A stretch of DNA of 64,000 bases from Butyrivibrio sp. INlla16 (GTDB taxonomy: Bacteria; Bacillota; Clostridia; Lachnospirales; Lachnospiraceae), in the NCBI RefSeq assembly GCF_900104155.1, contig NZ_FMYB01000016.1, forward strand, positions 1-64,000, read 5' to 3'. Shown here piece after piece: positions 55,919 through 64,000 of this stretch; position 1 is the stretch's first letter; every line of letters starts with the position of its first letter. Under the pieces are notes generated by a model. The model made no database searches, was not told the DNA's origin, and worked only from the letters and a program-made list of their open reading frames with translations. The translations under genes were made by a program, and so were the position numbers.

Positions 55919-56046
55919 AGTTCTGCTCTACTCTGTATGACATCTCACCAGACTCGAAAAAACCTCGTCAGGTGATCTGCACATCGCTATCGCTCGCCAG
56001 AACAAGGTAATTACTAAGCTCGAAAATACCTCGCTAAGTAATTACA
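55919..56046 (-). repeat. Hairpin repeat, copy B (between flhB and flhA), two units
   Basis: Starts with the same GAAGTTCTGCTCT as copy A. Unit 1: stem TCACC-A-GAC / GTC-A-GGTGA around loop TCGAAAAAACCTC (55954-55966). Then CGCTATCGCTCGCCAGAAC, as in copy A, and unit 2: stem GTAATTACT-A-AGC / GCT-A-AGTAATTAC around loop TCGAAAATACCTC (56020-56032), which covers the flhB stop codon. Stems differ between units but pair, and the A-A mismatch is kept. About 80 more bases of the gap have no gene. Confidence 0.75.
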
Positions 56047-57190
56047 CTTTTCCTTGCAGGTGATATACAAATGCCAGAACCTCAGCAACTGCCTGATACA
56101 GCTCCGGCGGGACAAACTCTCCGACTTCCACATTTGCATAAAGCATACGGGCAAGAGGCTTATTTTCAACTATTTCTATGCCATGTTCCTTGGCAACATC
56201 TTTGATTCTCTGAGCCAGATAATCCTCACCCTTTGCTACAACCTTAGGCGCATCGTAAAGATCAGCATCATAAGAAATCGCAACAGCATAATGAGTAGGG
56301 TTTGTGATGACAACATCTGCCTGGGGAAGCTCCTGCATCATTCGACGCTGTGAAGCCTGCATCATTCGGCGACGCTGCTGTCCTTTGATCTGAGGATCTC
56401 CTTCTGTATTCTTGTATTCATCTTTTACTTCCTGCTTGGTCATTCTCATATCTTTCTTGAATTTCCTTCGCTGGAAGACAACATCTGCCGCCGCGATAAT
56501 TACATAAATCGCAGCAATCCTTATTCCAACATCGATAACCATCGATCCCATAAGACCAATGGCCTGTTTCAAAGGCATATCATAGAGTGTAAAAAGCGAC
56601 GCTGTGACACCTGTAAAATAGTTATATACAACAAAGCTTATTATGGCTATTTTGGCAATTGATTTAAAAAGCTCAAATAAAGATCTCGAAGAAAAAATCT
56701 TCTTAAAACCATTTATCGGATTAAGTTTACTGAGTTTGGGCTGAAGAGGCTTACTTGTCACCTTCCATCCAACCTGAGCAACATTAGACACAAGTCCGAT
56801 AAGAAGAGCTGCAGCAAAAAAAGGCAGTGCCGTAAGAAACATGATAATTACCGCATGTTTCATCACTGCTGTAATATTCTGAAACGGAGTATTTCCGGAA
56901 TGCATTATTATAATGTCCGGAATCTGAGTATATACATACTTGAACATCCCCGAAAAATTATTCCCCATATATCCGTAAAGAAGTCTGATCATAATAAAAA
57001 GCGCAAGAAGACCTGCCGCATTTCCAACCTCTCGGCTGTTAGCAACCTGTCCTTCGTTTCTCGCATCCTGCAGCTTTTTGGCTGTGGGTTCCTCGGTTTT
57101 TTCACCGCCGGGACCATCCGCAAAAAACTGCAAATCATAAGAGATCATAAGGCCATTATTAAGTTGTCCAAACTCCTCACATAAGGTCAT
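56042..57190 (-). CDS. flhB: Flagellar export switch protein FlhB
   Basis: 382 aa. Four membrane helices, then the cytosolic domain with the self-cleaving NPTH (VVITNPTHYAVAISYD, about 288-303), which changes export specificity. ATG 57190 has GGAG 7 nt upstream and overlaps fliR by 14 bp. The family's usual start (YDLQFFA) is at 57148, without a ribosome site, so the extra 14 residues seem real. Confidence 0.95.
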   Translation of the reverse strand: MTLCEEFGQLNNGLMISYDLQFFADGPGGEKTEEPTAKKLQDARNEGQVANSREVGNAAGLLALFIMIRLLYGYMGNNFSGMFKYVYTQIPDIIIMHSGNTPFQNITAVMKHAVIIMFLTALPFFAAALLIGLVSNVAQVGWKVTSKPLQPKLSKLNPINGFKKIFSSRSLFELFKSIAKIAIISFVVYNYFTGVTASLFTLYDMPLKQAIGLMGSMVIDVGIRIAAIYVIIAAADVVFQRRKFKKDMRMTKQEVKDEYKNTEGDPQIKGQQRRRMMQASQRRMMQELPQADVVITNPTHYAVAISYDADLYDAPKVVAKGEDYLAQRIKDVAKEHGIEIVENKPLARMLYANVEVGEFVPPELYQAVAEVLAFVYHLQGKV

Positions 57191-57956
57191 TTATAAACTC
57201 CGTGATCATTTGTCGCATATTGGAAAATATGAAATCCGACGCATTGTAAAGCAACGTACTGGTTATATACATAATAAGCAGTCCAACGATAAGCTTGAGC
57301 TGCATACCAACAGCAAACATGTTCATCTGAGGTGCAACTCTTGCGAGCACACCCAAAATAACGTTCATCATGAATGTGACAATAAAAATCGGAAGACATA
57401 TGCGAAAACCGATGATCATATACGCACTCAAAAACTTTATCATTGAGTTAAGAAGCTTATCCGAATTGAATATCGCTCCATTAACCGGTATCAGCAAAAA
57501 TGAATCCGCAAGAGCCGAAACAAAGTATCTGTACAAACCGCTCACAAGCATCATAGCAAGAAATGAATACTGATAAAGACCTGCCGAAACAGGAACCTGC
57601 TCTCTTGAATTAGGGCTCATTACCTGTACCATCGAAAGTCCGACCTGCATATCGGCAACCTGTCCTGCAAGTGAAGCTATCAAAGTACATATCTGTGCCG
57701 AGTAACCTATTATAAGTCCGGTAAAGAACTCTTTCAGAACAATTATGGTGTAGCCTAATACCGTGCTATATTCGAGGGTATTCACAGGTGCAAGGCCATA
57801 TAAAAGAAAAGACAGGAATACCGAAAAACAGATTTTTACCCGGTGCGGTGTATTATTCATACTAAAAAAGGGCGCAATATAAACAAACATTGTCACCCTC
57901 ACAAGTATTAGCAAAAATATCTCAAGGTCACCATAGGTGAATGTGAAATCTATCAA
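57177..57956 (-). CDS. fliR: Flagellar export protein FliR
   Basis: 259 aa, six membrane helices. Part of the FliPQR export gate. Typical LRVTMFVYIAPFF start and QVGLSMVQVMSPNS loop. Overlaps flhB and follows fliQ by 14 bp. Confidence 0.95.
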   Translation of the reverse strand: MIDFTFTYGDLEIFLLILVRVTMFVYIAPFFSMNNTPHRVKICFSVFLSFLLYGLAPVNTLEYSTVLGYTIIVLKEFFTGLIIGYSAQICTLIASLAGQVADMQVGLSMVQVMSPNSREQVPVSAGLYQYSFLAMMLVSGLYRYFVSALADSFLLIPVNGAIFNSDKLLNSMIKFLSAYMIIGFRICLPIFIVTFMMNVILGVLARVAPQMNMFAVGMQLKLIVGLLIMYITSTLLYNASDFIFSNMRQMITEFINDLM

Positions 57957-57970
57957 GTCATCATCCTCCG

Positions 57971-58240
57971 CTAATGAATGTACAGAGAAAAATCAGACCA
58001 AATTTTTACTACATAGTTGGACAACTCAGTAAGCATCCAGTTTCCGAGAAGCATAAGCGCCAAAAAAGTAATAATTATCTTTGGCACAAATGTCAGAGTC
58101 TGATCCTGAATGGACGTAACAGTCTGGAAAATCGAAACAGAGAGACCAACTATGAGGGATACCAGAAGAACCGGCACCGCTATTTTTATAACCATGAATA
58201 AACCGTTACTCATGATGGCAGTTACATCATCTACTGTCAT
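57971..58240 (-). CDS. fliQ: Flagellar export protein FliQ
   Basis: 89 aa, two membrane helices (about 16-37 and 50-72) with SIFQTVTSIQDQTLTFVPKI between them. Member of the FliPQR pore. Good ribosome site AAGGAGG before ATG 58240. Confidence 0.96.
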   Translation of the reverse strand: MTVDDVTAIMSNGLFMVIKIAVPVLLVSLIVGLSVSIFQTVTSIQDQTLTFVPKIIITFLALMLLGNWMLTELSNYVVKIWSDFSLYIH

Positions 58241-58250
58241 AGTTACCTCC

Positions 58251-59183
58251 TTAATAGAACGTCTTCACAAGGCTTCCGATTATCAGATTCCAGCCATCCG
58301 CAAGAACAAACAGAAGAATCTTGAACGGCATGGAAATAGTTGTCGGCGGCAGCATCATCATACCCATACTCATAAGTACCGACGATACAACCATATCTAT
58401 TACTATGAATGGAATATATATCAAAAAGCCGATAATAAAAGCTGTCCTAAGCTCACTGATAAGGAAACTAGGAACCAAAACCGCATTGGGAATACTGTCC
58501 AGCTCCCCATCCCATTCAATGTCATCAATCTCCATGAAAAGTCGAACATCCTTCGTCTGAGTCTGTCCATACATAAAATTCCTGAAAGGAATCATTGCCG
58601 TGTCAAAGAATTCCTGCTGCTCTATTTCGCCCTTGTCAAAAGGAACAACTGCAGTGTCATACACCTCCTTAAGAGTCGGCTGCATAATGAAAAATGTAAG
58701 AAAAAGAGCAAGTCCGAGGAGAACCTGGTTGGGCGGTGATGTCTGCGTGGCAATAGCCGTTCTCGTAAAATGAAGCACTATGATGATTCTGGTGAAACAG
58801 GTCATCATGATAAGAAGAAGCGGTGCCAGCGAGATAAGTGTCAGGGTAATAAGGATACGAAGCGCACCGTTTATAGTCCCGTTTCCGTTATCATAGGTTA
58901 CAGTGACAGTATTTGCGATATTGAGTTCTTTAAGGTCGTCTGCATCCTTAGCGGAACCCGGCTCAGTTATATTCGTCCTTTCTCCGTCCGTCCCCGTAAG
59001 ATTAGTCTCCCTGTCAACAGTCGGATCTGTAGGATGCGTATCATCTATGTAAGAGGTTGATGCATATATAGTCACAGACCCACTGTTAAAAATACAAAAA
59101 GCCATAACGAAAGAAAGGCATAACAAAGAAATGCCTTTCCTCAATAATGGCTTTAAATCAAATACTCCCCGAAAATTCTTCAT
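58251..59183 (-). CDS. fliP: Flagellar export protein FliP
   Basis: 310 aa. N-terminal signal peptide (about 13-37, cut expected near YAS), a Thr/Asp-rich segment, then the FliP core: LLIMMTCFTRIIIVLHFTR (about 120-138), QVLLGLALFLTFF and the conserved end GWNLIIGSLV. Five chains form the gate with FliQ and FliR. Confidence 0.96.
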   Translation of the reverse strand: MKNFRGVFDLKPLLRKGISLLCLSFVMAFCIFNSGSVTIYASTSYIDDTHPTDPTVDRETNLTGTDGERTNITEPGSAKDADDLKELNIANTVTVTYDNGNGTINGALRILITLTLISLAPLLLIMMTCFTRIIIVLHFTRTAIATQTSPPNQVLLGLALFLTFFIMQPTLKEVYDTAVVPFDKGEIEQQEFFDTAMIPFRNFMYGQTQTKDVRLFMEIDDIEWDGELDSIPNAVLVPSFLISELRTAFIIGFLIYIPFIVIDMVVSSVLMSMGMMMLPPTTISMPFKILLFVLADGWNLIIGSLVKTFY

Positions 59184-59188
59184 ACCTT

Positions 59189-59533
59189 TTACTTCTTCTT
59201 AAACCGCTCTAAAACTTTATCAAATTCCTTGGCAAAATCAACAGGTTCTGAACCCCTTACTGCCGGCGGTTCATACTCATCCTCCGAAAGCTCGGTCAGA
59301 AGAGTGACCGAATCTTTACTTACAGAAATTACCAGATACTTATTAACAACCCTCACAATCTGAAGATATTTTGTAGTTGAAATCCTACAGGTCTCCATTA
59401 CCTCCATATTTGATGTGAAGGTGGATTGCTTCTGATATTTCGCAATCCATTTTGTTACATAATAGGTCGCAGCCAGGACCAGAAAAAATAATATAAGAAC
59501 AGTAATCAGCTGCGCCACCGATGAAACTCTCAT
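59189..59533 (-). CDS. fliO: Flagellar protein FliO/FliZ
   Basis: 114 aa. One N-terminal membrane helix (about 7-29) and a small cytosolic domain (MEVMETCRISTTKYLQIVRV...). Helps assemble FliP rings. Placed between fliY and fliP; in Bacillus cheY would sit between fliY and this gene. Confidence 0.85.
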   Translation of the reverse strand: MRVSSVAQLITVLILFFLVLAATYYVTKWIAKYQKQSTFTSNMEVMETCRISTTKYLQIVRVVNKYLVISVSKDSVTLLTELSEDEYEPPAVRGSEPVDFAKEFDKVLERFKKK

Positions 59534-59553
59534 TTTTATGACCTTTCAGAAAA

Positions 59554-60813
59554 TTACTGAACTATTTCTGTTACACGTACGCCGAAGCTTTCCTCGATTA
59601 CTACAACCTCGCCCTTTGCAACAAACTTACCGTTAACAAGGACATCTACAGGTTCACCGGCAACCTTTTCAAGCTCTATGATGGTACCCGGTGCGAAATC
59701 AAGGATATCGGAAATTGCCTTAGCTGTACGACCAAGTTCAACTGTAACCTCAAGCGGAACATCCTTGATAAGGCCGATATTCTCTCCGGCTGCCATCATG
59801 GGGCCACCACCCGCAAAGCTCTGGAACTGAGCAGGCTGAACATTTGCTCCCATCATCTGAGGCTGCATCATAGGCATACCCATAGGCATCATAGGCATAC
59901 CCATCTGGGGCTGCATTCCCTGCATCATTGAAGGATCCATTGCAGGCATTCCCTGCGGTGCAGCAGCGCCCATGCCCATATCCGGTGCCATACCCATATC
60001 GGGTGCAGCTGCCGGAGCAGGCGCCGGTGCCGGAGCAGCTTCTTCAGCAGGTGCTTCGGTACTGATAGTATCCTTAAGGCTCTTAGCAAAATCTATAGGA
60101 TACAATTGCATAAGGGTCGAATCCACGAGTTCACCGATCTGCAGTTTAAATGTAACGCGGCAGAAGGTTCCTGTCAGGAACTCGGAAATCTCACTTGGAT
60201 CATCATCGATCATATCGAGCAGGGTAGCCTCCGGCGGACTGATATCGACTTTCTGACCAATCATGGTAGAAAGTGATGTTGCCGCAGCACCCATCATCTG
60301 GTTCATAGCCTCGGAAATAGCTGAAAGCTGAAGTTCCCCTACCTCGCCCTCAGTATTTGTTCCGTCACCACCCATCATAAGATCGGTGATAACCATAACA
60401 TCATGCTCCTTGAGGATAAGGATATTAGTACCCTCAAGACCAACCGTGTACTTAATCTGAATAAATACACAGGGTTTCTCATAATTATTTAAAACTGTAT
60501 TCCAGTTAGCAAGCTCTACCTGAGGCGTAGTGATATTAACCTTCTGATTAACAAGGGAATAAAGCGTTGTAGCTGAAGATCCCATACTGATATTGGCAAC
60601 TTCACCTATCGCATCCTTTTCCTCATCATTCAGAAGACTCTCATCAATTTCTCCGGCAACGAAACCACCGCCACCGCCTGAAGGAGCATCTGCAGCAGGA
60701 GCATCTCCGCCCGCATCAGCAGCGGGAGCATCTCCGCCACCGGCATCACCACCTCCTGAATCCATACCGGCGAGCAGTGCATTTATTTCTTCCTGTGAAA
60801 GCATTCCATCCAT
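59554..60813 (-). CDS. fliY: Flagellar switch phosphatase FliY
   Basis: 419 aa. Order: FliM-like CheY-binding peptide MLSQEEINALL (4-14), Gly/Ala/Asp linker, CheC-type domain with both phosphatase motifs DAIGEVAN (about 66-73) and SAISEAMN (about 163-170), a Met/Pro/Ala-rich linker (about 255-325, PMMPMGMPMMQPQMM type) and a C-terminal FliN-like SpoA domain (about 340-419, VELGRTAKAISDILDF). Joins the motor switch and removes phosphate from CheY-P. Confidence 0.95.
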   Translation of the reverse strand: MDGMLSQEEINALLAGMDSGGGDAGGGDAPAADAGGDAPAADAPSGGGGGFVAGEIDESLLNDEEKDAIGEVANISMGSSATTLYSLVNQKVNITTPQVELANWNTVLNNYEKPCVFIQIKYTVGLEGTNILILKEHDVMVITDLMMGGDGTNTEGEVGELQLSAISEAMNQMMGAAATSLSTMIGQKVDISPPEATLLDMIDDDPSEISEFLTGTFCRVTFKLQIGELVDSTLMQLYPIDFAKSLKDTISTEAPAEEAAPAPAPAPAAAPDMGMAPDMGMGAAAPQGMPAMDPSMMQGMQPQMGMPMMPMGMPMMQPQMMGANVQPAQFQSFAGGGPMMAAGENIGLIKDVPLEVTVELGRTAKAISDILDFAPGTIIELEKVAGEPVDVLVNGKFVAKGEVVVIEESFGVRVTEIVQ

Positions 60814-60817
60814 GCTG

Positions 60818-61801
60818 CTACTCTTCCTCCTCTCTAATTACCGACGTTATCTTGACGGCGTACTTATCTTTAGCTGTTCCGGGCATTGCAGTGAACTTAT
60901 AAATATCACCGACATATACCTGTAATTCGCTATTAACCTGATTATCAAGTCGAATTATATCGCCCCTCTGGAGCTGAACAAAATCGCTGACCGATACGTT
61001 ACATTTCCCCAATATGGCCTTAACCGGAACATCGACATGTCTGACAAGAGACTCGAGATGTTCACCGTAAGTATCATCATCATGCTTCTGCATGGTTGAA
61101 AACCAGAACTTCGTATTCAGCTTATCCATAACACTCTCAAGCGTGAAGTACGGAAGACAGATATTCATCAGTCCCTCGACATCACCGATCTTGATATTAA
61201 GTGTCACGATCGCGATCATATCAGTAGGTGAAATAACCTGTGCAAACTGCGGATTGGTTTCAATCCTCTCCATGATAGGATTTATCGCAAGAACGTTCTC
61301 CCACGGTTCAACCATAAGCTGCATACATATGGTTATCAGCTTCTCAATAAGCGGCATCTCAATATCGGTAAAGGGCCTTGTCTTATCAAGTCCGACGCCC
61401 TCTCCTCCGAGCATTCTGTCTATAAAGGCAAAACCGATATTGGCCTGAAGCTCAAGAATAATGGTTCCCTGCAAAGGTAAGAAATTTATAATTCCCAAAA
61501 TTACAGGGTTACTCAGTGCGTTACTAAACTCCGAATATGTTACGGTCTCGGAGTTTGCCACCGAAACCTGCACATTTTTTCTAAGATAAAGCGGAAGTGT
61601 TGTTGATAACAATCTTCCATAATGTTCATAGATCATCTCGAGGGTTCTCAGGTGTTCCTTAGAGAACTTCGCCGGTCGTTTAAAGTCGTAATCCTTGACT
61701 TTCTTCTCATCCGCAGCGGACATCTGATCCACGTCGAGTTCACCGGTATTTAGAGCCGCGAGTAGATTATCTATCTCATTCTGTGATAATACTTCACTCA
61801 A
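60818..61801 (-). CDS. fliM: Flagellar switch protein FliM
   Basis: 327 aa. N-terminal EVLSQNEIDNLLAAL binds CheY-P, middle CheC-like domain with GGEGVGLD (about 131-138), C-terminal SpoA domain (about 250-325, VPVKAILGKCNVSVSDFVQL). C-ring component. Four bases before fliY. Confidence 0.96.
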   Translation of the reverse strand: MSEVLSQNEIDNLLAALNTGELDVDQMSAADEKKVKDYDFKRPAKFSKEHLRTLEMIYEHYGRLLSTTLPLYLRKNVQVSVANSETVTYSEFSNALSNPVILGIINFLPLQGTIILELQANIGFAFIDRMLGGEGVGLDKTRPFTDIEMPLIEKLITICMQLMVEPWENVLAINPIMERIETNPQFAQVISPTDMIAIVTLNIKIGDVEGLMNICLPYFTLESVMDKLNTKFWFSTMQKHDDDTYGEHLESLVRHVDVPVKAILGKCNVSVSDFVQLQRGDIIRLDNQVNSELQVYVGDIYKFTAMPGTAKDKYAVKITSVIREEEE

Positions 61802-61884
61802 GCGTAGATCACCTCACTTTTACAGTAACAAAGTACTTTCATAACAAACTCTTTTCATACTCCCCAAAATAAAGACTATATATA

Positions 61885-62418
61885 TTACTGATATACGGTT
61901 CCCGAAAAGCTTACATCATAGATAAAGCCGGATCCGAAAAGTTCCTGTATCTGCTCCAGAAGAGTAGCTTTAGCTTCATCCTCATGCTGTCTGATTTCAT
62001 CAAGTGTATACGCACCGATAACGGTCGTAATCTTGGACTTGATCATATCCTGATAGGTTGCAATTGCTTCATCCGTACCATAGGTATTGTAATCCTCATT
62101 GGATTTATCCATCGAAAGAACGATGGTTGTAAGCATGTAATGTGCTTTTCCGCTTCCGTCCTCTTTAAGAGTGATAGTCATATCAGCAATGGAATATGAT
62201 GCAACATTTGCAATATCCACATTACCTGTAGCCGATCCCGAAAATCCCTGACCGTTTTCACCACCGTTAGCCTCAATCTGAAGAGCGGCTGCAATATCTC
62301 CGATAAGTGCAACTGCCTGATTGTTGGTGGTCATGACCGTCAGCATCATAAAGCCTGTCATACCTGTGTTAACTAAAAGTAAAGCCAAAATGATAATTGC
62401 AAGCAGGTTCTTTTTCAT
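61885..62418 (-). CDS. fliL: Flagellar basal-body protein FliL
   Basis: 177 aa. One N-terminal membrane helix (about 4-27), a short Gly/Asn linker and the periplasm-side SPFH-like domain (about 65-177). Supports the stator under load. Between motB and fliM. Confidence 0.85.
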   Translation of the reverse strand: MKKNLLAIIILALLLVNTGMTGFMMLTVMTTNNQAVALIGDIAAALQIEANGGENGQGFSGSATGNVDIANVASYSIADMTITLKEDGSGKAHYMLTTIVLSMDKSNEDYNTYGTDEAIATYQDMIKSKITTVIGAYTLDEIRQHEDEAKATLLEQIQELFGSGFIYDVSFSGTVYQ

Positions 62419-62433
62419 TTTTTTGTCTCCCTT

Positions 62434-63438
62434 TTAATACATTGGACTGAGCGGATTGTATATCCTTATCTCTACTCGCCTGTTTCTTGCTCTTCCTTCC
62501 GGTGTGGAATTGTCCGCAACCGGTTCATACTCTCCTCTTCCCGAATGCTTTAACTTTGAAGGATCAAGATTAGTATTCTCGATAAAGTAGTAAAATACCG
62601 AAAGAGCTCTTGCATCACTAAGCTCGTCGTTATTAGTTATCTTGCCTGAAGATCTGTGCATAGGAACATTATCTGTATGTCCCTCGATCTCTATCGTGCC
62701 ACCGGCATATCTCTCAAGAACCGAACCGACTTTATTAAGAATCGAGTCTGCTCCCGGTTTAAGTACCGCATTACCTGTATCAAACAGAATTGCTCCCTGA
62801 AGTGTCAGCTGCACAAACTGGCTGGTAAAATTAACATCAACCTGTTTTGCCACATCCAATGTATCAAGAGCTTCATTGACCTCAGCTGCCAGTGTTTCAG
62901 AAGCCTTGAGCTGTTCAGCCTCAGCCGCCTCCTGAGTTTCCTCGGAATTAGCACCTTGCTGGGTAGCATCACTCTCTGTAGACATCTCTGTAGAATCACC
63001 CTCGGAACCAGTTCCGGTTGCATCTCCTTCCGATCCGTTTCCTTCTCCTCCGGTTCCCTGCATGATACCACTGGTGTCTCCTTCAGTGTTTATTCCGGCT
63101 CCGCCGCTCTCGCTGGCATTCTCGCCCTCGGAATCGGTAATGTCCTCATCCTGGGAGCCTGACTGAGATACACCCATTGAGATAATATAGTTGGACAGCT
63201 GATTGAGCTGTGAAATACCGTCTCCGACCAACGCGCCCTGACCAAGTGCAGCTTCACCACCCTGGAAAATACCAAAGGCTGAACTGAAGGATGCGGCAAC
63301 CTCCTCGAACTTCTGCGCATCCATGGTAGCCATGGAGAAAAGCAAAACGAAGAAGCAAAGGAGCAGGTTCATAAGGTCACCGAAAGTACCCTGCCACGCC
63401 GGCAAACCGGGCTTTATTTCTTCTGGTTTTTTAGCCAT
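62434..63438 (-). CDS. motB: Stator protein MotB with an acidic low-complexity linker
   Basis: 334 aa. Membrane helix with the ion-binding Asp21 in GTFGDLMNLLLCFFVLLFSM (about 18-37), plug helix, and C-terminal OmpA-like peptidoglycan-binding domain (about 215-330, IEIEGHTDNVPM; GRARNRRVEIRI). Between them about 85 residues are Gly/Ser/Glu/Thr-rich and strongly acidic (about 100-185). Anchors MotA to the wall. Start overlaps motA's stop by one base. Confidence 0.96.
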   Translation of the reverse strand: MAKKPEEIKPGLPAWQGTFGDLMNLLLCFFVLLFSMATMDAQKFEEVAASFSSAFGIFQGGEAALGQGALVGDGISQLNQLSNYIISMGVSQSGSQDEDITDSEGENASESGGAGINTEGDTSGIMQGTGGEGNGSEGDATGTGSEGDSTEMSTESDATQQGANSEETQEAAEAEQLKASETLAAEVNEALDTLDVAKQVDVNFTSQFVQLTLQGAILFDTGNAVLKPGADSILNKVGSVLERYAGGTIEIEGHTDNVPMHRSSGKITNNDELSDARALSVFYYFIENTNLDPSKLKHSGRGEYEPVADNSTPEGRARNRRVEIRIYNPLSPMY

Positions 63439-64000
63439 TATTCTCCTCCGCCTCCGTCACCGGTGCCGTTCTCTGCCTCATAAGCAGCTCTGTTAGCAGG
63501 TGAAAGGAACGATTTAAGCTTCTCCTCTGTTACACGCGGGTTTTCACCTGCCTGTATAGAAAGAAGTCCCTCAATGATAATACTTTTCATAGTATATTCT
63601 GCATTATCCCTTGCCTTGAGCTTATTCTCGGCAGGGTAGCAAAACCAGTTCGCAAGAACCGATCCGTAGAATGTTGTGATAAGGGCAACGGCCATGGACG
63701 GTCCGATTGATGAAGGATCTGACATGTTCTGTAGCATAAGAACCAGTCCAAGAAGGGTTCCGATCATCCCCCAGGAAGGTCCCATACCTGCAACATCAGC
63801 AAAGAATGTATAATTCTCTTTATGTCTTTCTGACATAGCATCTATCTCAGCTTCAAGGATAGCCTTAACCAGTTCGGGCTCGGTACCGTCAACTATAAGT
63901 CCGACACCCTTCTTCATGAAAGCATCTTCAATGTTGCTGGCCGCTTCTTCCAATGCCAGAAGTCCCTCTTTACGTGCAGTATTGGAAAGATCAATTATCT
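63438..64000 (-). CDS. motA: Stator protein MotA, N-terminal part missing at the window edge
   Basis: The reading frame is open to the right edge (at least 187 codons visible). It shows IIDLSNTARKEGLLALEEAA, the MotA cytosolic loop, then GMGPSWGMIGTLLGLVLMLQNM (helix 3) and GPSMAVALITTFYGSVLANW (helix 4), and a Glu/Gly-rich end. Forms the ion channel of the motor with MotB. The start is outside the window. Confidence 0.95.
   Translation of the reverse strand, partial: IIDLSNTARKEGLLALEEAASNIEDAFMKKGVGLIVDGTEPELVKAILEAEIDAMSERHKENYTFFADVAGMGPSWGMIGTLLGLVLMLQNMSDPSSIGPSMAVALITTFYGSVLANWFCYPAENKLKARDNAEYTMKSIIIEGLLSIQAGENPRVTEEKLKSFLSPANRAAYEAENGTGDGGGGE

Overview
The window looks like a chromosomal segment of a motile, strictly anaerobic, low-to-moderate-GC Firmicute of the Lachnospiraceae type; Butyrivibrio or a close relative is my best guess. 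The guess rests on the Bacillus/Clostridium-style fla/che operon running into rpsB-tsf, an energy-converting Ech-type [NiFe] hydrogenase, LexA boxes of the Gram-positive kind in front of recA, and many proteins with low-complexity Ala/Pro or Ser/Glu linkers. Genus is inference; no rRNA gene is present. No tRNA gene, CRISPR array or prophage was seen.

Left part (1-9.6 kb): the start of an IS30-like transposase gene cut by the window edge; a 66-residue orphan gene; a secreted transglutaminase-like protein with bacterial Ig domains; a CBS-containing manganese pyrophosphatase; and an overlapping four-gene operon (DtxR/MntR-type regulator, rRNA m5C methyltransferase, two halves of a heterodimeric ABC exporter).

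Housekeeping part (9.6-25.3 kb): rny, then recA-recX behind an SOS promoter, then a three-gene group of unknown function: a rhomboid-fold membrane protein with a zinc ribbon, a sigma-70-like protein that lacks the promoter-reading regions, and an orphan protein. A 1423-residue fused acyl-CoA dehydratase activase follows as a solo gene on the + strand, then a PcrA-tail-like protein, metA, ligA, a pseudouridine synthase and mecA.

Energy part (25.3-36.1 kb): echABCDEF followed without a break by hypF-hypC-hypD-hypE. The six Ech subunits form a membrane hydrogenase coupling ferredoxin oxidation to H2 production and ion pumping. The Hyp proteins make its Fe(CN)2CO centre; hypA, hypB and a maturation protease are missing here. 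An ohrR peroxide sensor gene lies just upstream.

Cell division and translation (36.2-40.0 kb): minCDE, then tsf and rpsB, with a structured leader before rpsB.

Motility part (40.1-64.0 kb): one long leftward fla/che run, motA-motB-fliL-fliM-fliY-fliO-fliP-fliQ-fliR-flhB-flhA-flhF-flhG-pilZ-cheB-cheA-cheW-cheC-cheD-(175 aa)-sigD-fapA-(119 aa)-swrB-like-(mltG-like fragment). It supplies the stator, switch, export gate, chemotaxis signalling and flagellar sigma factor. cheY, usually between fliY and fliO, is absent. Two gaps inside this operon carry copies of a palindromic repeat with a constant 13-nt loop.

The observations I rate highest are the truncated sigma-like protein with its membrane neighbour, the dispersed hairpin repeat in the fla/che operon, and the fused activase.
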